Assembly: GCF_017893965.1 (NCBI RefSeq)
Contig: NZ_CP054142.1
Location: forward strand, 558,001-622,000
Length of the DNA: 64,000 nt
DNA from: Treponema parvum
GTDB lineage: Bacteria > Spirochaetota > Spirochaetia > Treponematales > Treponemataceae
Reading direction: 5' to 3'
The notes under the pieces are model-generated. The model ran no database searches. It had not been told where the DNA came from and worked only from the letters and a program-made list of their open reading frames with translations. A program made the translations under genes and the position numbers. Positions 43,307-51,705 of the stretch are shown one piece after another; within the stretch, counting starts at the first letter, position 1; every line of letters begins with the position of its first letter.

Positions 43307-44335
43307 ATGGAAATAATACTTAAAGATCTTGTAAAGACATACGGCGGAAAAACTTCTATGCAAGTGCACGCGGTACGCGGCGTAAGTCTTATTATTCCTT
43401 CAAACAAAATTTTCGGTATCATAGGCAAGAGCGGGGCGGGGAAATCCACCCTTGTGCGTCTTATAAGCCTGTTGGAAAGTCCCGATTCGGGTGAAGTGTT
43501 TTACAACGGGAAACGTGTAGACGATCTTTCGCCATCCGCGCTCATCGTCCGGCGGCGCCGTATAGGTATGATATTTCAGAATTTCAACTTGTTCAGCTCA
43601 AGGACGGCAGGACAGAATATAGCCTATCCGCTTGAAATCTGCGGAGTAAAAAAAGAAAAAATCAAAAGCCGCGTTAAAGAAATGCTTGAACTTGTAGGCC
43701 TTGCAGACAGAGCCGACGCGCCGATTTCTACTCTTTCAGGCGGGCAAAAGCAGCGTATCGCCATAGCGCGCGCTCTTGCAAACGATCCCGACATACTGTT
43801 TTGCGACGAAGCTACGAGCGCCTTGGATCCGCAGACTACACATTCCATTCTCGATCTGATCAGGCAGATTCAGCAAAAAATGAACCTTACCGTTGTGATG
43901 ATAACGCATCAGATGGAAGTTGTGCGCGACGCCTGCAGCTATGTAGCCGTGTTAAACGACGGAGCCGTAGTCGAACAGGGTTCCGTAGAAGATATTTTTA
44001 TGCATCCTAAGACTGAGGCGACGAAGGAATTTCTTTCGCACTTGCAGCCGCCGGCCTGCACGGATGACGGCAATATGATACGCTGGTCTTCCGGCGGCGG
44101 GGCATATTTGCTCCGCTTCAGCGGCAATCTCACCGACGAGCCTGTTTTAAGCCGCCTTTCCAAAAAATTCAATGTCGAATTCAATATAAGGGCCGGCGGC
44201 ATCCAAAAATTGCAAAACGGCAAGGTAGGCACGCTTTTAACCGACATCACAGGCGAAAAGGCGGAACTGGAAAAGGCCTTCGCTTATCTTAAAAGCGAAG
44301 GCATCTTTGTTGAAAAAACGGATGCGGGTAAGTAA
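43307..44335 (+). CDS. metN: Methionine ABC transporter ATP-binding protein
   Basis: 342 residues. Walker A GKSGAGKSTL, FNLFSSRTAGQNIAYPLEI, signature LSGGQKQRIAIARAL, Walker B ILFCDEATSALDP, and ITHQMEVVRDAC. After residue 260 comes the NIL regulatory domain (LLRFSGNLTDEPVLSRLSKK, FNIRAGGIQKLQNGKVGTL), which binds methionine and inhibits transport. GGGGAAAA precedes the ATG. Followed by metI; no substrate-binding metQ is next to them. Confidence 0.94.
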   Translation: MEIILKDLVKTYGGKTSMQVHAVRGVSLIIPSNKIFGIIGKSGAGKSTLVRLISLLESPDSGEVFYNGKRVDDLSPSALIVRRRRIGMIFQNFNLFSSRTAGQNIAYPLEICGVKKEKIKSRVKEMLELVGLADRADAPISTLSGGQKQRIAIARALANDPDILFCDEATSALDPQTTHSILDLIRQIQQKMNLTVVMITHQMEVVRDACSYVAVLNDGAVVEQGSVEDIFMHPKTEATKEFLSHLQPPACTDDGNMIRWSSGGGAYLLRFSGNLTDEPVLSRLSKKFNVEFNIRAGGIQKLQNGKVGTLLTDITGEKAELEKAFAYLKSEGIFVEKTDAGK

Positions 44336-44370
44336 TTCTCTACATAAAATTTGAAAATAGGTGAAAGTAT

Positions 44371-45036
44371 ATGATGGATCTTTATAAATTGTTTACGCTT
44401 GTTTTTGACGCCACGGTGCAGACTATGATCATGGTGTTTTTGTCTACGCTGTTCAGCGTCGTTATGGGGTTGCCGCTGGGCGTTTTGCTTTGCATTACGG
44501 CGCCTGAAACGGGAATATACCCGCGGCCGATCTTAAATCAGGTTCTTACAAGGATCGTAAACGTTTTGCGCTCTTTTCCGTTTATCATACTCATGATTCT
44601 CCTGTTCCCCCTGTCGCGCGTTTTGATCGGCACAAGCATAGGCACAAAAGCCACCATAGTTCCTCTTTCAATCGCTGCGGCTCCGTTTGTGGCTCGGGTG
44701 ATAGAGACCGCTCTCAAAGAAGTTGATCCCGGAGTTGTGCAGGCGGCGCGCTCTATGGGATCTACGCTCATGCAGATCGTAACGAAGGTTCTTCTGCCGG
44801 AAGCTATGCCTTCTTTAATCGACGGAATCACGCTTACGATCATAAACCTCATAGGGTATTCGGCTATGGCGGGTGCGATAGGCGGCGGCGGACTTGGCGA
44901 CCTTGCGATCCGCTACGGCTATCAAAGGTTCAGAACCGAAGTGATGGTTGCCGCCGTAGTTGTTATTCTTGTGTTGGTTGAAGTTATACAGTTTACGGGA
45001 ACTAAAATCTCAAACAGGATAATATCGAAACGTTAA
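44371..45036 (+). CDS. metI: Methionine ABC transporter permease
   Basis: 221 residues, five membrane segments. MetI hallmarks LRSFPFIILMILLFPLSR, GTSIGTKATIVPLSIAAAPF, the EAA loop (LKEVDPGVVQAARSMGSTLM) and YSAMAGAIGGGGLGDLAIRY. Imports D/L-methionine with MetN. The gene following on this strand is not metQ, so the binding lipoprotein must be encoded elsewhere. Confidence 0.94.
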   Translation: MMDLYKLFTLVFDATVQTMIMVFLSTLFSVVMGLPLGVLLCITAPETGIYPRPILNQVLTRIVNVLRSFPFIILMILLFPLSRVLIGTSIGTKATIVPLSIAAAPFVARVIETALKEVDPGVVQAARSMGSTLMQIVTKVLLPEAMPSLIDGITLTIINLIGYSAMAGAIGGGGLGDLAIRYGYQRFRTEVMVAAVVVILVLVEVIQFTGTKISNRIISKR

Positions 45037-45127
45037 AATTAAGACGGCGTTCGGTTTGCAGTTTTTCCGGCCGGAACCGCTTGGGTTTTACGGCATTTGC
45101 GTTTTGGATCGTTCCGTGTTTTAAGCC

Positions 45128-46669
45128 TCATTTTTTACCGATCATCGTCTGCATAAGCTGCGTGAACAGATATATTTTTTTATATATCCTAACGCCGAAG
45201 TCTTTGATCGGTTCGTCCGAAAAATGCTCAAGTTCCTTCCAGTTGATGATTATCTCGGCTCTAGGCATTTTTGCGTAATCTTCCAGCAGTGTTTTTACGG
45301 TTTTGCCTATGGTGATGAGGTTTTGGGTGCAGACTACAAGGAATTCCTTTGCCGCGTCGTTTGCGTCTTCTATAAGAGTTGAGGCTATGTTCGACGCATC
45401 GCGTTCTCTCAAAGTTCTGGGCATGAGAGTCTTTATTTTTATGCCGATCTCGTTGTCTTCGGCAAGTTTTTCGTCAAATTCCGTGATTTTTTTTGAATAA
45501 TCCAAAAGGTCGTTGTATGCTTCAGACATCGGTGTTGAAAGCGGGGAAGACGTCCACTGACCGCGTACCAGCACAAGGTCCGCAAAGGCGCGAAAGTCGG
45601 CTTTTACAAAATCAAGCAAAAACGCTTTAAGGTAATTTAGCGGTTGGCAGTACGCGAACATGGGCAGTTTGTGCTTTATAAAATCCGAATTTGCTTCTTC
45701 AGTATAGTTTTTTAATCGCGCGATCGCTTCCGTACCGAAAAGCTGGGTGAGCAAGCCGTCTATCTGGTTCTTTTTTTGCTCGCCGTGAAGCTTTTGGATC
45801 GTTTGCAGCGCTTCGTTTTTTACTTTTTCAATGAACGGTTCCACGACGTTCGTAGTCTGCGTGGTGATTGAAATTTCATAAAACGGATCCTTGTCTATGA
45901 GTTTTATGAGTTTTTCAAAAATTCTGTCGCGCTTCATGTTGTGCAGCCTTGAAAGAATTTGCGTCCAGCTGCGCATGGGCAAAGGTTCCGTTCCTCTGGA
46001 ATCTTTAAAAAATGAAAAGAGCGACGACCAATCTTCATCTTTTTCAAGCACTAAGGCGACGCTGACAAAATCTTTTATGTCTTCTTTTACATATTTTGAA
46101 TTAATGGATTCAAAATGGGGCTGAACCGTAAAATCGTGTTCCTTGAGGGTAGGACAAAATTTTTTGAGCAGGAAAAAGTAGTCGTATATGCAGAACGCTT
46201 GAAAGCGCTGAAAAGAAGCGTATAAAAAATCGATCTTTGTTATTTTTTCCATGTCGAAGGACGAAACAAACCGATCTATCTGCTGATGTATCTGTTCTGA
46301 AAGCTGACTTACGGGAACGGATTTTGTTTTTTCTCTTATAGCCGGTTCCGACAGCTCTTGAGAAAGCGTAAGCTGATCTTCGGAAAGAGCCGACATGACT
46401 ATGCTGTTTTTTATTGCGGCCGGATTGTTCATCGATTGAATCAATGTTTGCGCCGGAGATATGATTTTATAGATTTGATAAAAAAACTTTGCCAGCGAAG
46501 GGAGAACCTCATCCGATGAAAATTTATAAAAATTGAAATGCGACTTTGACAGGTCTTTGGCTATAGACTTTAATTGCTTTTTTTTAAGAACCTCAGGATC
46601 GCCGATCCCGAAGATGGAATCTATGATTTTTTGAATAAAATTCCTATTGTCCGTTTTGTTTTCTGCCAT
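45128..46669 (-). CDS. Spirochaete-specific protein of unknown function (DUF5312-like)
   Basis: 513 residues, all soluble and helical by composition; no signal, membrane segment or known catalytic motif. N terminus MAENKTDNRNFIQKIIDSIF; several landmark stretches such as HFNFYKFSSDEVLPSLAKFF and VRGQWTSSPLSTPMSEAYND recall the DUF5312 proteins found in spirochaetes, though that name is from memory. Start at 46669 fits a strong promoter; the ATG at 46705 would overlap its -35. Stands alone between metI and rnfB. Confidence 0.75.
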   Translation of the reverse strand: MAENKTDNRNFIQKIIDSIFGIGDPEVLKKKQLKSIAKDLSKSHFNFYKFSSDEVLPSLAKFFYQIYKIISPAQTLIQSMNNPAAIKNSIVMSALSEDQLTLSQELSEPAIREKTKSVPVSQLSEQIHQQIDRFVSSFDMEKITKIDFLYASFQRFQAFCIYDYFFLLKKFCPTLKEHDFTVQPHFESINSKYVKEDIKDFVSVALVLEKDEDWSSLFSFFKDSRGTEPLPMRSWTQILSRLHNMKRDRIFEKLIKLIDKDPFYEISITTQTTNVVEPFIEKVKNEALQTIQKLHGEQKKNQIDGLLTQLFGTEAIARLKNYTEEANSDFIKHKLPMFAYCQPLNYLKAFLLDFVKADFRAFADLVLVRGQWTSSPLSTPMSEAYNDLLDYSKKITEFDEKLAEDNEIGIKIKTLMPRTLRERDASNIASTLIEDANDAAKEFLVVCTQNLITIGKTVKTLLEDYAKMPRAEIIINWKELEHFSDEPIKDFGVRIYKKIYLFTQLMQTMIGKK

Positions 46670-46705
46670 ACATTTAAATATGGGATAAAAATAACGGACT
46701 GTCAA
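46667..46705 (-). promoter_or_regulatory. Promoter of the DUF5312-like gene, predicted leaderless
   Basis: Full-consensus TTGACA (46705-46700), 17-bp spacer, CATATT (46682-46677), 7 nt, ATG at 46669. Confidence 0.55.
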
Positions 46706-46837
46706 GACTGAACGATAATTTCTGTCATTTGAGTATCAGCATATTCAGGGAGGTATATTGCAGGCGCAGGCCCGACTGCGCTACAGCCGCCGTCCATACT
46801 GAAAAGACTGCCGGCCGGACAGGAGACCGCATGGTGG

Positions 46838-46849
46838 CACATCCGTGTG
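46838..46849. repeat. Copy of hairpin motif CACATCCGTGTG
   Basis: CACA-TCCG-TGTG, extended imperfectly by GG and GCC. The identical 12-mer recurs at 51650-51661 on the far side of the rnf operon. Confidence 0.5.
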
Positions 46850-46850
46850 A

Positions 46851-46879
46851 GCCGGCAGCTTTAAGTCCGCCGGCTTTTT
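46851..46879 (+). terminator. GC-rich hairpin, possible terminator
   Basis: AGCCGGC and GCCGGCT, 7-bp stem with a 12-nt loop, followed by TTTTAA. On the minus strand it lies about 30 nt behind the rnfB stop, though the T tract is on the plus side. Confidence 0.4.
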
Positions 46880-46908
46880 AAGCGTGGACTTAGGCGGATG
46901 CTTGGCTT

Positions 46909-47199
46909 TTATGCGCCTTGAGAAGACGCTCCCATGATCTCCGCTATTGCCTGTTTTACTTTTGCGCCGCCCGGAGCGCAAGCTCTTCCTCCGAGTTCCC
47001 CTTTAACGCAGGCTTGTGCGAACCCGTCGCAGCCAGGAAATCCGCAGCCTCCGCAGTTTATGCCGGGCAAAATTGCGCGGATCTTTACGACACGTTCGTC
47101 AACCTTGACTGCAAAAATCTTTTGAAAAATCCCAAGAAGAACGCCCAATGTAAAAGCCAAAACAAAAGAGACTATGATAGTCGAAATAATGATCTTCAT
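46909..47199 (-). CDS. rnfB: Short RnfB: membrane anchor plus one 4Fe-4S domain
   Basis: 96 residues. Membrane helix (IIISTIIVSFVLAFTLGVLL) and the RnfB-type Fe-S domain: AILPGINCGGCGFPGCDGFA and GELGGRACAPGG. Ordinary RnfB is some 180-330 residues and carries two or more ferredoxin 4Fe-4S sites after this domain. Here a stop follows KQAIAEIMGASSQGA, and none of the downstream frames encodes a CxxCxxCxxxC motif, so the loss does not look like a simple frameshift. Last gene of the rnf operon, 12 bases after rnfA. Confidence 0.88.
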   Translation of the reverse strand: MKIIISTIIVSFVLAFTLGVLLGIFQKIFAVKVDERVVKIRAILPGINCGGCGFPGCDGFAQACVKGELGGRACAPGGAKVKQAIAEIMGASSQGA

Positions 47200-47211
47200 C
47201 CGTAAACCCCG

Positions 47212-47790
47212 CTACTTAATTAATCCTGAAAATCCGAGAAACGAAAGCGACAAAAAACCCGCTGCAATAAACAAAATCGGTTTTCCTTTAAGAAAATCGG
47301 GCACGGGAGCTATGTCAAGTCTTTCTCTTACACCCGACATTACTACCATTGAAATCAAAAATCCCGCTGCGGAACCGAACGCATACACTAAGGACTGCAG
47401 GTAATTGTAGTCTTTGCTTATGCAGTTGAGCGTTATCGCCAAAACGGCGCAGTTTGTGGTTATCAGAGCCAGATAAACGCCCATCGCGCTGTAAAGCGCT
47501 GGAGCCGATTTTTTAAGATAAAATTCCACGAGCTGAACCAATGAGGCTATTACAAGGATAAATATCAGTGTTTGAAGGAATTCCAGCTGCAAAGGAACGA
47601 GTACAAAGTAGTACAATGGGTAGGTTACAGCCGTAGCCAAAATTATTACGAACGTCGTGGCAATTCCCATTCCTGTTGACTTCCCAGTGTCGCTTGTCAT
47701 TCCGATAAACGGGCACAAAGCAAGGTACTGCACAAATATGACGTTATCTACCAGCATGGATTTTAAAAAGATATTCAATAAGCCGCTCAT
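47212..47790 (-). CDS. rnfA: Rnf electron-transport complex subunit A
   Basis: 192 residues, six membrane segments. Typical: VDNVIFVQYLALCPFIGMT (with the conserved Cys that helps hold the intramembrane Fe-S cluster), STGMGIATTFVIILATAVTY and YLALITTNCAVLAITL (second Cys). Forms the inner-membrane electron path with RnfE. The ATG overlaps the rnfE stop by 4 bases. Confidence 0.95.
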   Translation of the reverse strand: MSGLLNIFLKSMLVDNVIFVQYLALCPFIGMTSDTGKSTGMGIATTFVIILATAVTYPLYYFVLVPLQLEFLQTLIFILVIASLVQLVEFYLKKSAPALYSAMGVYLALITTNCAVLAITLNCISKDYNYLQSLVYAFGSAAGFLISMVVMSGVRERLDIAPVPDFLKGKPILFIAAGFLSLSFLGFSGLIK

Positions 47791-48449
47791 TTTGCACCGC
47801 CTTCCGCGCCGTTTGCAGCAGATTTTTTAGCCGCGGCCGCCGCAGCTTTCTTTTTGTTTTCTACGGCCTTGCTTATCGTCGCCGTGATTGCGATCATGAG
47901 TCCGAAAATTATAAATCCTCCCGGAGCCTTGCTGAACATTCCCACAGTATAGGTGTCGGGAATCAGCTTAATATTGAACAAGGTTCCGTTGCCGACTAAT
48001 TCACGGATGAAGGAAATGGCCACTAATACCCAAGTATAGCCTACGCCCATTCCCAAAGAATCCATTATGGAAGGAGCGACGCCGTTCTTTGATGCAAAGG
48101 ATTCTACGCGTCCCATTATTATGCAGTTTACGACTATAAGCGGCAAAAATACGCCCAGCGCTTCCGACAGCGCGGGAATGTAAGCCGCAAGGATCAGCTG
48201 CACTATAGTTGTAAAGGCTGCGATTATTATTATGAATATGGGCAGCCTTATGGCGTCAGGGATGAGCTTATGGAACAAACTTATGATTATTTCGCTCATC
48301 AAAAGCACGAAGGTCATGGAAAGTCCCATTCCTATTCCGTTAAAAACGCTCGTAGTTACCGCCAAAGAAGAGCATAAGCCTATCGAAAGCACCAAAAGAG
48401 GGTTTTCCTTGACTATGCCGTTTTTAAAAATACCGAAATTTTTATTCAT
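47787..48449 (-). CDS. rnfE: Rnf electron-transport complex subunit E
   Basis: 220 residues, six membrane segments. Landmarks: NPLLVLSIGLCSSLAVTTSV, FLPLIVVNCIIMGRVESFAS and MDSLGMGVGYTWVLVAISFI. Pairs with RnfA around the membrane-embedded cluster. A Lys/Ala-rich tail ends the protein. Starts 18 bases after rnfG. Confidence 0.95.
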   Translation of the reverse strand: MNKNFGIFKNGIVKENPLLVLSIGLCSSLAVTTSVFNGIGMGLSMTFVLLMSEIIISLFHKLIPDAIRLPIFIIIIAAFTTIVQLILAAYIPALSEALGVFLPLIVVNCIIMGRVESFASKNGVAPSIMDSLGMGVGYTWVLVAISFIRELVGNGTLFNIKLIPDTYTVGMFSKAPGGFIIFGLMIAITATISKAVENKKKAAAAAAKKSAANGAEGGAK

Positions 48450-48467
48450 TTGATTTCACCTCTTTTG

Positions 48468-49061
48468 TCAATTGCCTACGGCTTCTCCGCCGTATTTTTC
48501 GGAAAGATATGTGCCTGCGGTTATCGTCGCTTGGGACAGCAGCGCAGCTACTCCCTTTGACGTTATGGAAGATCCGCTTATAGCTTCGAATGTGGTGCCC
48601 GGCACAAATCCGTCTTTTACTTTTTTTCCGGTAAATTGCTCGTAAAAGGTTTTGCCGCTTGAAACTTTAAATGCGGGATCCCTTGCCTTTTGTCCGAAGC
48701 CGGGGGAATCGCTCAATTCAAGGAATTGAACGCCGGTTACGGTGCCTTTTAAGTCCTGTCCTACGAGGATTGTGGCCTTGTCGTAAGTGGCTCCCGTTAT
48801 TTGAGTGACGGCTCCCGAAACATTTTTCCCTTTTTTTGCGATGTAGAGCGCGTCGATCACGGCGGCTCCATCTCCCGCTTTAAAATCCGAAACCTGTTCA
48901 AAAGAATCGGCGTCGGCAAAAACCACTTTGAGTATGTCCGCCACTTTTCCCGCCTTGTTTTTTGCGATTACCGGAGAAGTTATGTTATTTATCAGCGCAA
49001 GACAAAAACAGGATGCAACCGCATAGGCTGCAAGAATCAATCCGAGTTTGATGGTTTTCAT
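48468..49061 (-). CDS. rnfG: Rnf electron-transport complex subunit G (FMN-binding)
   Basis: 197 residues. One N-terminal membrane segment (LGLILAAYAVASCFCLALIN) and the periplasmic FMN-binding domain (AVTQITGATYDKATILVGQD, GVQFLELSDSPGFGQKARDP). The site where ApbE attaches FMN is usually D-x-x-S/T-G-A-T; here it reads EAISGSSITS, with Ser165 where Thr is expected and Ser in place of Ala. ApbE accepts Ser in some proteins, so flavinylation remains plausible. No ApbE gene is in the window. Confidence 0.92.
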   Translation of the reverse strand: MKTIKLGLILAAYAVASCFCLALINNITSPVIAKNKAGKVADILKVVFADADSFEQVSDFKAGDGAAVIDALYIAKKGKNVSGAVTQITGATYDKATILVGQDLKGTVTGVQFLELSDSPGFGQKARDPAFKVSSGKTFYEQFTGKKVKDGFVPGTTFEAISGSSITSKGVAALLSQATITAGTYLSEKYGGEAVGN

Positions 49062-50020
49062 TTTTTTGCCTCCGCCTTTTTTATCCGTTTATAGCCGTAC
49101 TTGCGTCCCGTGAGGTTGTTCAAAAAGGCCGTAAGAGAATTCATTATGAGTATTGAAAACATTACGCCTTCCGGATATCCCCCGAATTTTCTGATCAAAA
49201 AGGTTATGAATCCGCACGCAGCTCCGAAAACGAGACGGCCGGGCTTTGTCTGCGGAGTGGTCGCATAATCGGTCGCCATAAATACCGCGCCGAAAAGCAA
49301 TCCGCCTGAAAGCAAGGTCATAAGGACGTCTCCGCCTGAAAGAAAGGCTGCTAAAGACGCGGTAACAAGCATTGCGATCGTAGCCCTCCAGTCGATAACC
49401 TTTGTCGCCAAAAGAAAGACGAATGCGATTATTATCAAAAATATGCCTGTTTCGCCGATGCATCCCGCTCTCTTGCCTAAGAAAAAATTAAGATAGTCTT
49501 CTGTGCCGGCCGCAAACGTTCCGGATTTTATTTGAGAAAGAACCGTCGCGGAACTCACGGCGTCGGTTGCAGGGTTTACCCAAACGGCTCCCATTGACGA
49601 CGGAAAACTGACGAACAAAAACGCTCTGCCCGCAAGCGCCGGATTGTATACGTTCGCTCCCAATCCGCCGAAGAATCCTTTTGCAACTACGATGGAAAAC
49701 AGTATCCCGATCGCCAATTGCCATAGGGGCACCATAGGCGGCAGCGTAAGGGCAAAAAGGAGTCCCGTGACGGCCGCCGAACGGTCTTTTACAGTGACTT
49801 TTTGCTTTGTTGCAAGCTGAAACAAGGCTTCAAAAGCCACTGCAAGCACGACGGATAACAGCAGCCGTATCAATGCGGCCTTTCCGTAGAGTATTACGCC
49901 GTATATGGACAGCGGAAGCAATGCGGTTAAAACCAAGCGCATAAGAGTTTGCGCATCGAGACCTTCCGAAATATGCGGAGAAGAAGAAACCTTTAACTGA
50001 GTTAAACTTAAGTCTGCCAT
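49058..50020 (-). CDS. rnfD: Rnf electron-transport complex subunit D
   Basis: 320 residues, about nine membrane segments. Family features: SPHISEGLDAQTLMRLVLTA, AAVTGLLFALTLPPMVPLWQ, FGGLGANVYNPALAGRAFLF. The covalent FMN site is DAVSSAT with Thr159, matching the flavinylation consensus. The probable ion-moving subunit with RnfE/A. It overlaps rnfC by 1 base and rnfG by 4. Confidence 0.95.
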   Translation of the reverse strand: MADLSLTQLKVSSSPHISEGLDAQTLMRLVLTALLPLSIYGVILYGKAALIRLLLSVVLAVAFEALFQLATKQKVTVKDRSAAVTGLLFALTLPPMVPLWQLAIGILFSIVVAKGFFGGLGANVYNPALAGRAFLFVSFPSSMGAVWVNPATDAVSSATVLSQIKSGTFAAGTEDYLNFFLGKRAGCIGETGIFLIIIAFVFLLATKVIDWRATIAMLVTASLAAFLSGGDVLMTLLSGGLLFGAVFMATDYATTPQTKPGRLVFGAACGFITFLIRKFGGYPEGVMFSILIMNSLTAFLNNLTGRKYGYKRIKKAEAKK

Positions 50021-51387
50021 TATGCCTTACCTCCTGCCGGCTTTGCCGCCGATGCCCTGGCTTTTTCCTGTGCGAGCTGCCGTTTGACTATTGATTTTCC
50101 CAGACGGAGTTTTTGTACTATCGGAATGTTTGAAGGGCACACGTAAGCGCAGCAGCCGCATTCGATGCAGTCCATAAGGCCGAATTTTTTTGCTTTTTCG
50201 GTATTCCGCACCTTAAGAGCTCGGACGAGCATTGCAGGGGTTAAATTCATCGGACAGGCGTCGATACACTTCCCGCAGCCGATACATCCTTTTTCTTCTT
50301 CAAGGCACAGTTCCTCTTTTGTCAAAAAAAGAATTCCCGACGTGCCTTTTTCTATAGGAAAGTCCGGAGACGACATGGCAGCGCCCATCATGGGGCCGCC
50401 GCTTAAAATCTTGACGGTTTCATCTTCTTTTATGGAAATCGCTTCCGGGATAAGATCGCTTACGAGCGTTCCTACGGGTAAAAAAAGATTTTTGGGCGTA
50501 AGACACGATCCTCCCGAAAAGGTTAGGGCTCTCTCAATTAAGGGTTTGCCCAGCCTAAAAGCGTCGGAAACGGCGCATACAGTTCCTACGTTTGAAACTA
50601 TACATCCGATATCGGCCGGCAATCCTCCTGCAGGAACTTCTCTTCCCGTGCAGGTTTTTATGAGAGTTTTTTCGCAGCCCTGAGGATATTTTGTCTTTAT
50701 CACTCGAACTTCAATTTCGTTCGATCTGTTTTGCTTTATGATTTCCGATTTAAGAATATCTTCCAGATCGGCTTTGTTGTTTTCGATCGCAATAACGCCG
50801 CGTGTTCCGGTTATTTTCATTACGATGGCAAGTCCGTCGATCACTTTGTGAGGAAATTCCTTCATCGTCCTGTAGTCGACAGTCAAATACGGTTCGCATT
50901 CGGCTCCGTTCAGTATAAGATATTCTACTTTTACTCCGGACGGCGGCGACAGCTTTACATGGGTGGGAAACGAAGCTCCGCTCATTCCGACTATTCCCGC
51001 ATCCCTTATGCGTTTTACGGCTTCTTCGCGGCTGCATTTGAACGGATCCAACGGTTCCATGTACGAATAAGAATTTGAACCGTCGCCTTCGATCGTAACG
51101 CACTGCACCCTTAAATTCCCTGTTACCAGATGCAGCCCTATCTCTTTTACCGTCCCTGAAACCGAGGCATGGACAGGGGCCGAAATAAATTCCTGCGAAT
51201 CCGCGATCACTTGTCCTTTTACGACTTTGTCGCCCGCTTTTACGGTTGCCGCATTCGGGGCGCCGCCCATCGTAAGCGGTATTACCACAGTCTTTGACGA
51301 TGGAAAAGCTTCCGTTATAGGAGAATCCTTAGACGGCTCCTTCCTTTCCGGCGGATGAATTCCGCCTTTAAATGTATACGTTTTCAT
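50020..51387 (-). CDS. rnfC: Rnf electron-transport complex subunit C (NADH-binding)
   Basis: 455 residues. Soluble subunit that oxidises or reduces NAD with FMN. Opens TFKGGIHPPERKEPSKD, NAD/FMN region ILNGAECEPYLTVDYRTM and two ferredoxin sites, CIGCGKCIDACP and CIECGCCAYVCP. The Ala/Lys tail after the clusters is short compared with gamma-proteobacterial RnfC. First gene of rnfCDGEAB. The start has no ribosome site but a -10 box ends 6 nt before it. Confidence 0.96.
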   Translation of the reverse strand: MKTYTFKGGIHPPERKEPSKDSPITEAFPSSKTVVIPLTMGGAPNAATVKAGDKVVKGQVIADSQEFISAPVHASVSGTVKEIGLHLVTGNLRVQCVTIEGDGSNSYSYMEPLDPFKCSREEAVKRIRDAGIVGMSGASFPTHVKLSPPSGVKVEYLILNGAECEPYLTVDYRTMKEFPHKVIDGLAIVMKITGTRGVIAIENNKADLEDILKSEIIKQNRSNEIEVRVIKTKYPQGCEKTLIKTCTGREVPAGGLPADIGCIVSNVGTVCAVSDAFRLGKPLIERALTFSGGSCLTPKNLFLPVGTLVSDLIPEAISIKEDETVKILSGGPMMGAAMSSPDFPIEKGTSGILFLTKEELCLEEEKGCIGCGKCIDACPMNLTPAMLVRALKVRNTEKAKKFGLMDCIECGCCAYVCPSNIPIVQKLRLGKSIVKRQLAQEKARASAAKPAGGKA

Positions 51388-51422
51388 ATTTTGATTTTAA
51401 CAAAGGATTGAAGATTCGTAAA
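51385..51422 (-). promoter_or_regulatory. rnf operon promoter, predicted leaderless
   Basis: TTTACG (51422-51417), 17-bp spacer, TAAAAT (51399-51394), 6 nt, ATG at 51387. Confidence 0.5.
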
Positions 51423-51560
51423 CAGATATGAACATAAAGCGCGCGCAAAGCTGTTATTTTTATTCGTGCGGTTTTTATTGCGGAGCGCCGTCGGAGTGTT
51501 ACTTATTGGATTTTTTATTTGTTTTAATATATAGTTTATCAGTGTGCAAGATGCGCGAGA

Positions 51561-51603
51561 ATTCAATAGTCTCCAAAATTTATATTTTGTTCGACTATTG
51601 AAT
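51561..51603. repeat. Two-part hairpin
   Basis: ATTCAATAGTC and GACTATTGAAT (11 bp, perfect) enclose a second hairpin CAAAAT-TTAT-ATTTTG. On the plus strand TTTTAAAAAC follows. It could end stray transcription or act as a protein-binding site. Confidence 0.5.
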
Positions 51604-51645
51604 TTTAAAAACAGTTTTTTCAAAGGCTGTCGACTCTGATTGTAG

Positions 51646-51665
51646 GTCGCACATCCGTGTGCGAC
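51646..51665. repeat. Perfect 8-bp hairpin, second copy of CACATCCGTGTG
   Basis: GTCGCACA-TCCG-TGTGCGAC. The inner 12-mer equals that at 46838-46849. Confidence 0.55.
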
Positions 51666-51705
51666 AAATGCGGCAGATATTGTGTATTTTATAAGGGGAT
51701 TTTAG

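Larger units (their letters stand above)
51388..51705. other. Divergent intergenic region between rnfC and the UPF0164 gene
   Basis: No gene supported. Holds the rnf promoter, a two-part hairpin (51561-51603), and the palindrome GTCGCACA-TCCG-TGTGCGAC at 51646-51665, then GGGG before the plus-strand ATG at 51706. Confidence 0.55.

Noticed and set aside
46706-46908. Missing RnfB ferredoxin part hidden by a frameshift
   Set aside because: The downstream minus-strand frames contain no CxxCxxCxxxC pattern; the region is a GC-rich hairpin and the neighbouring promoter.
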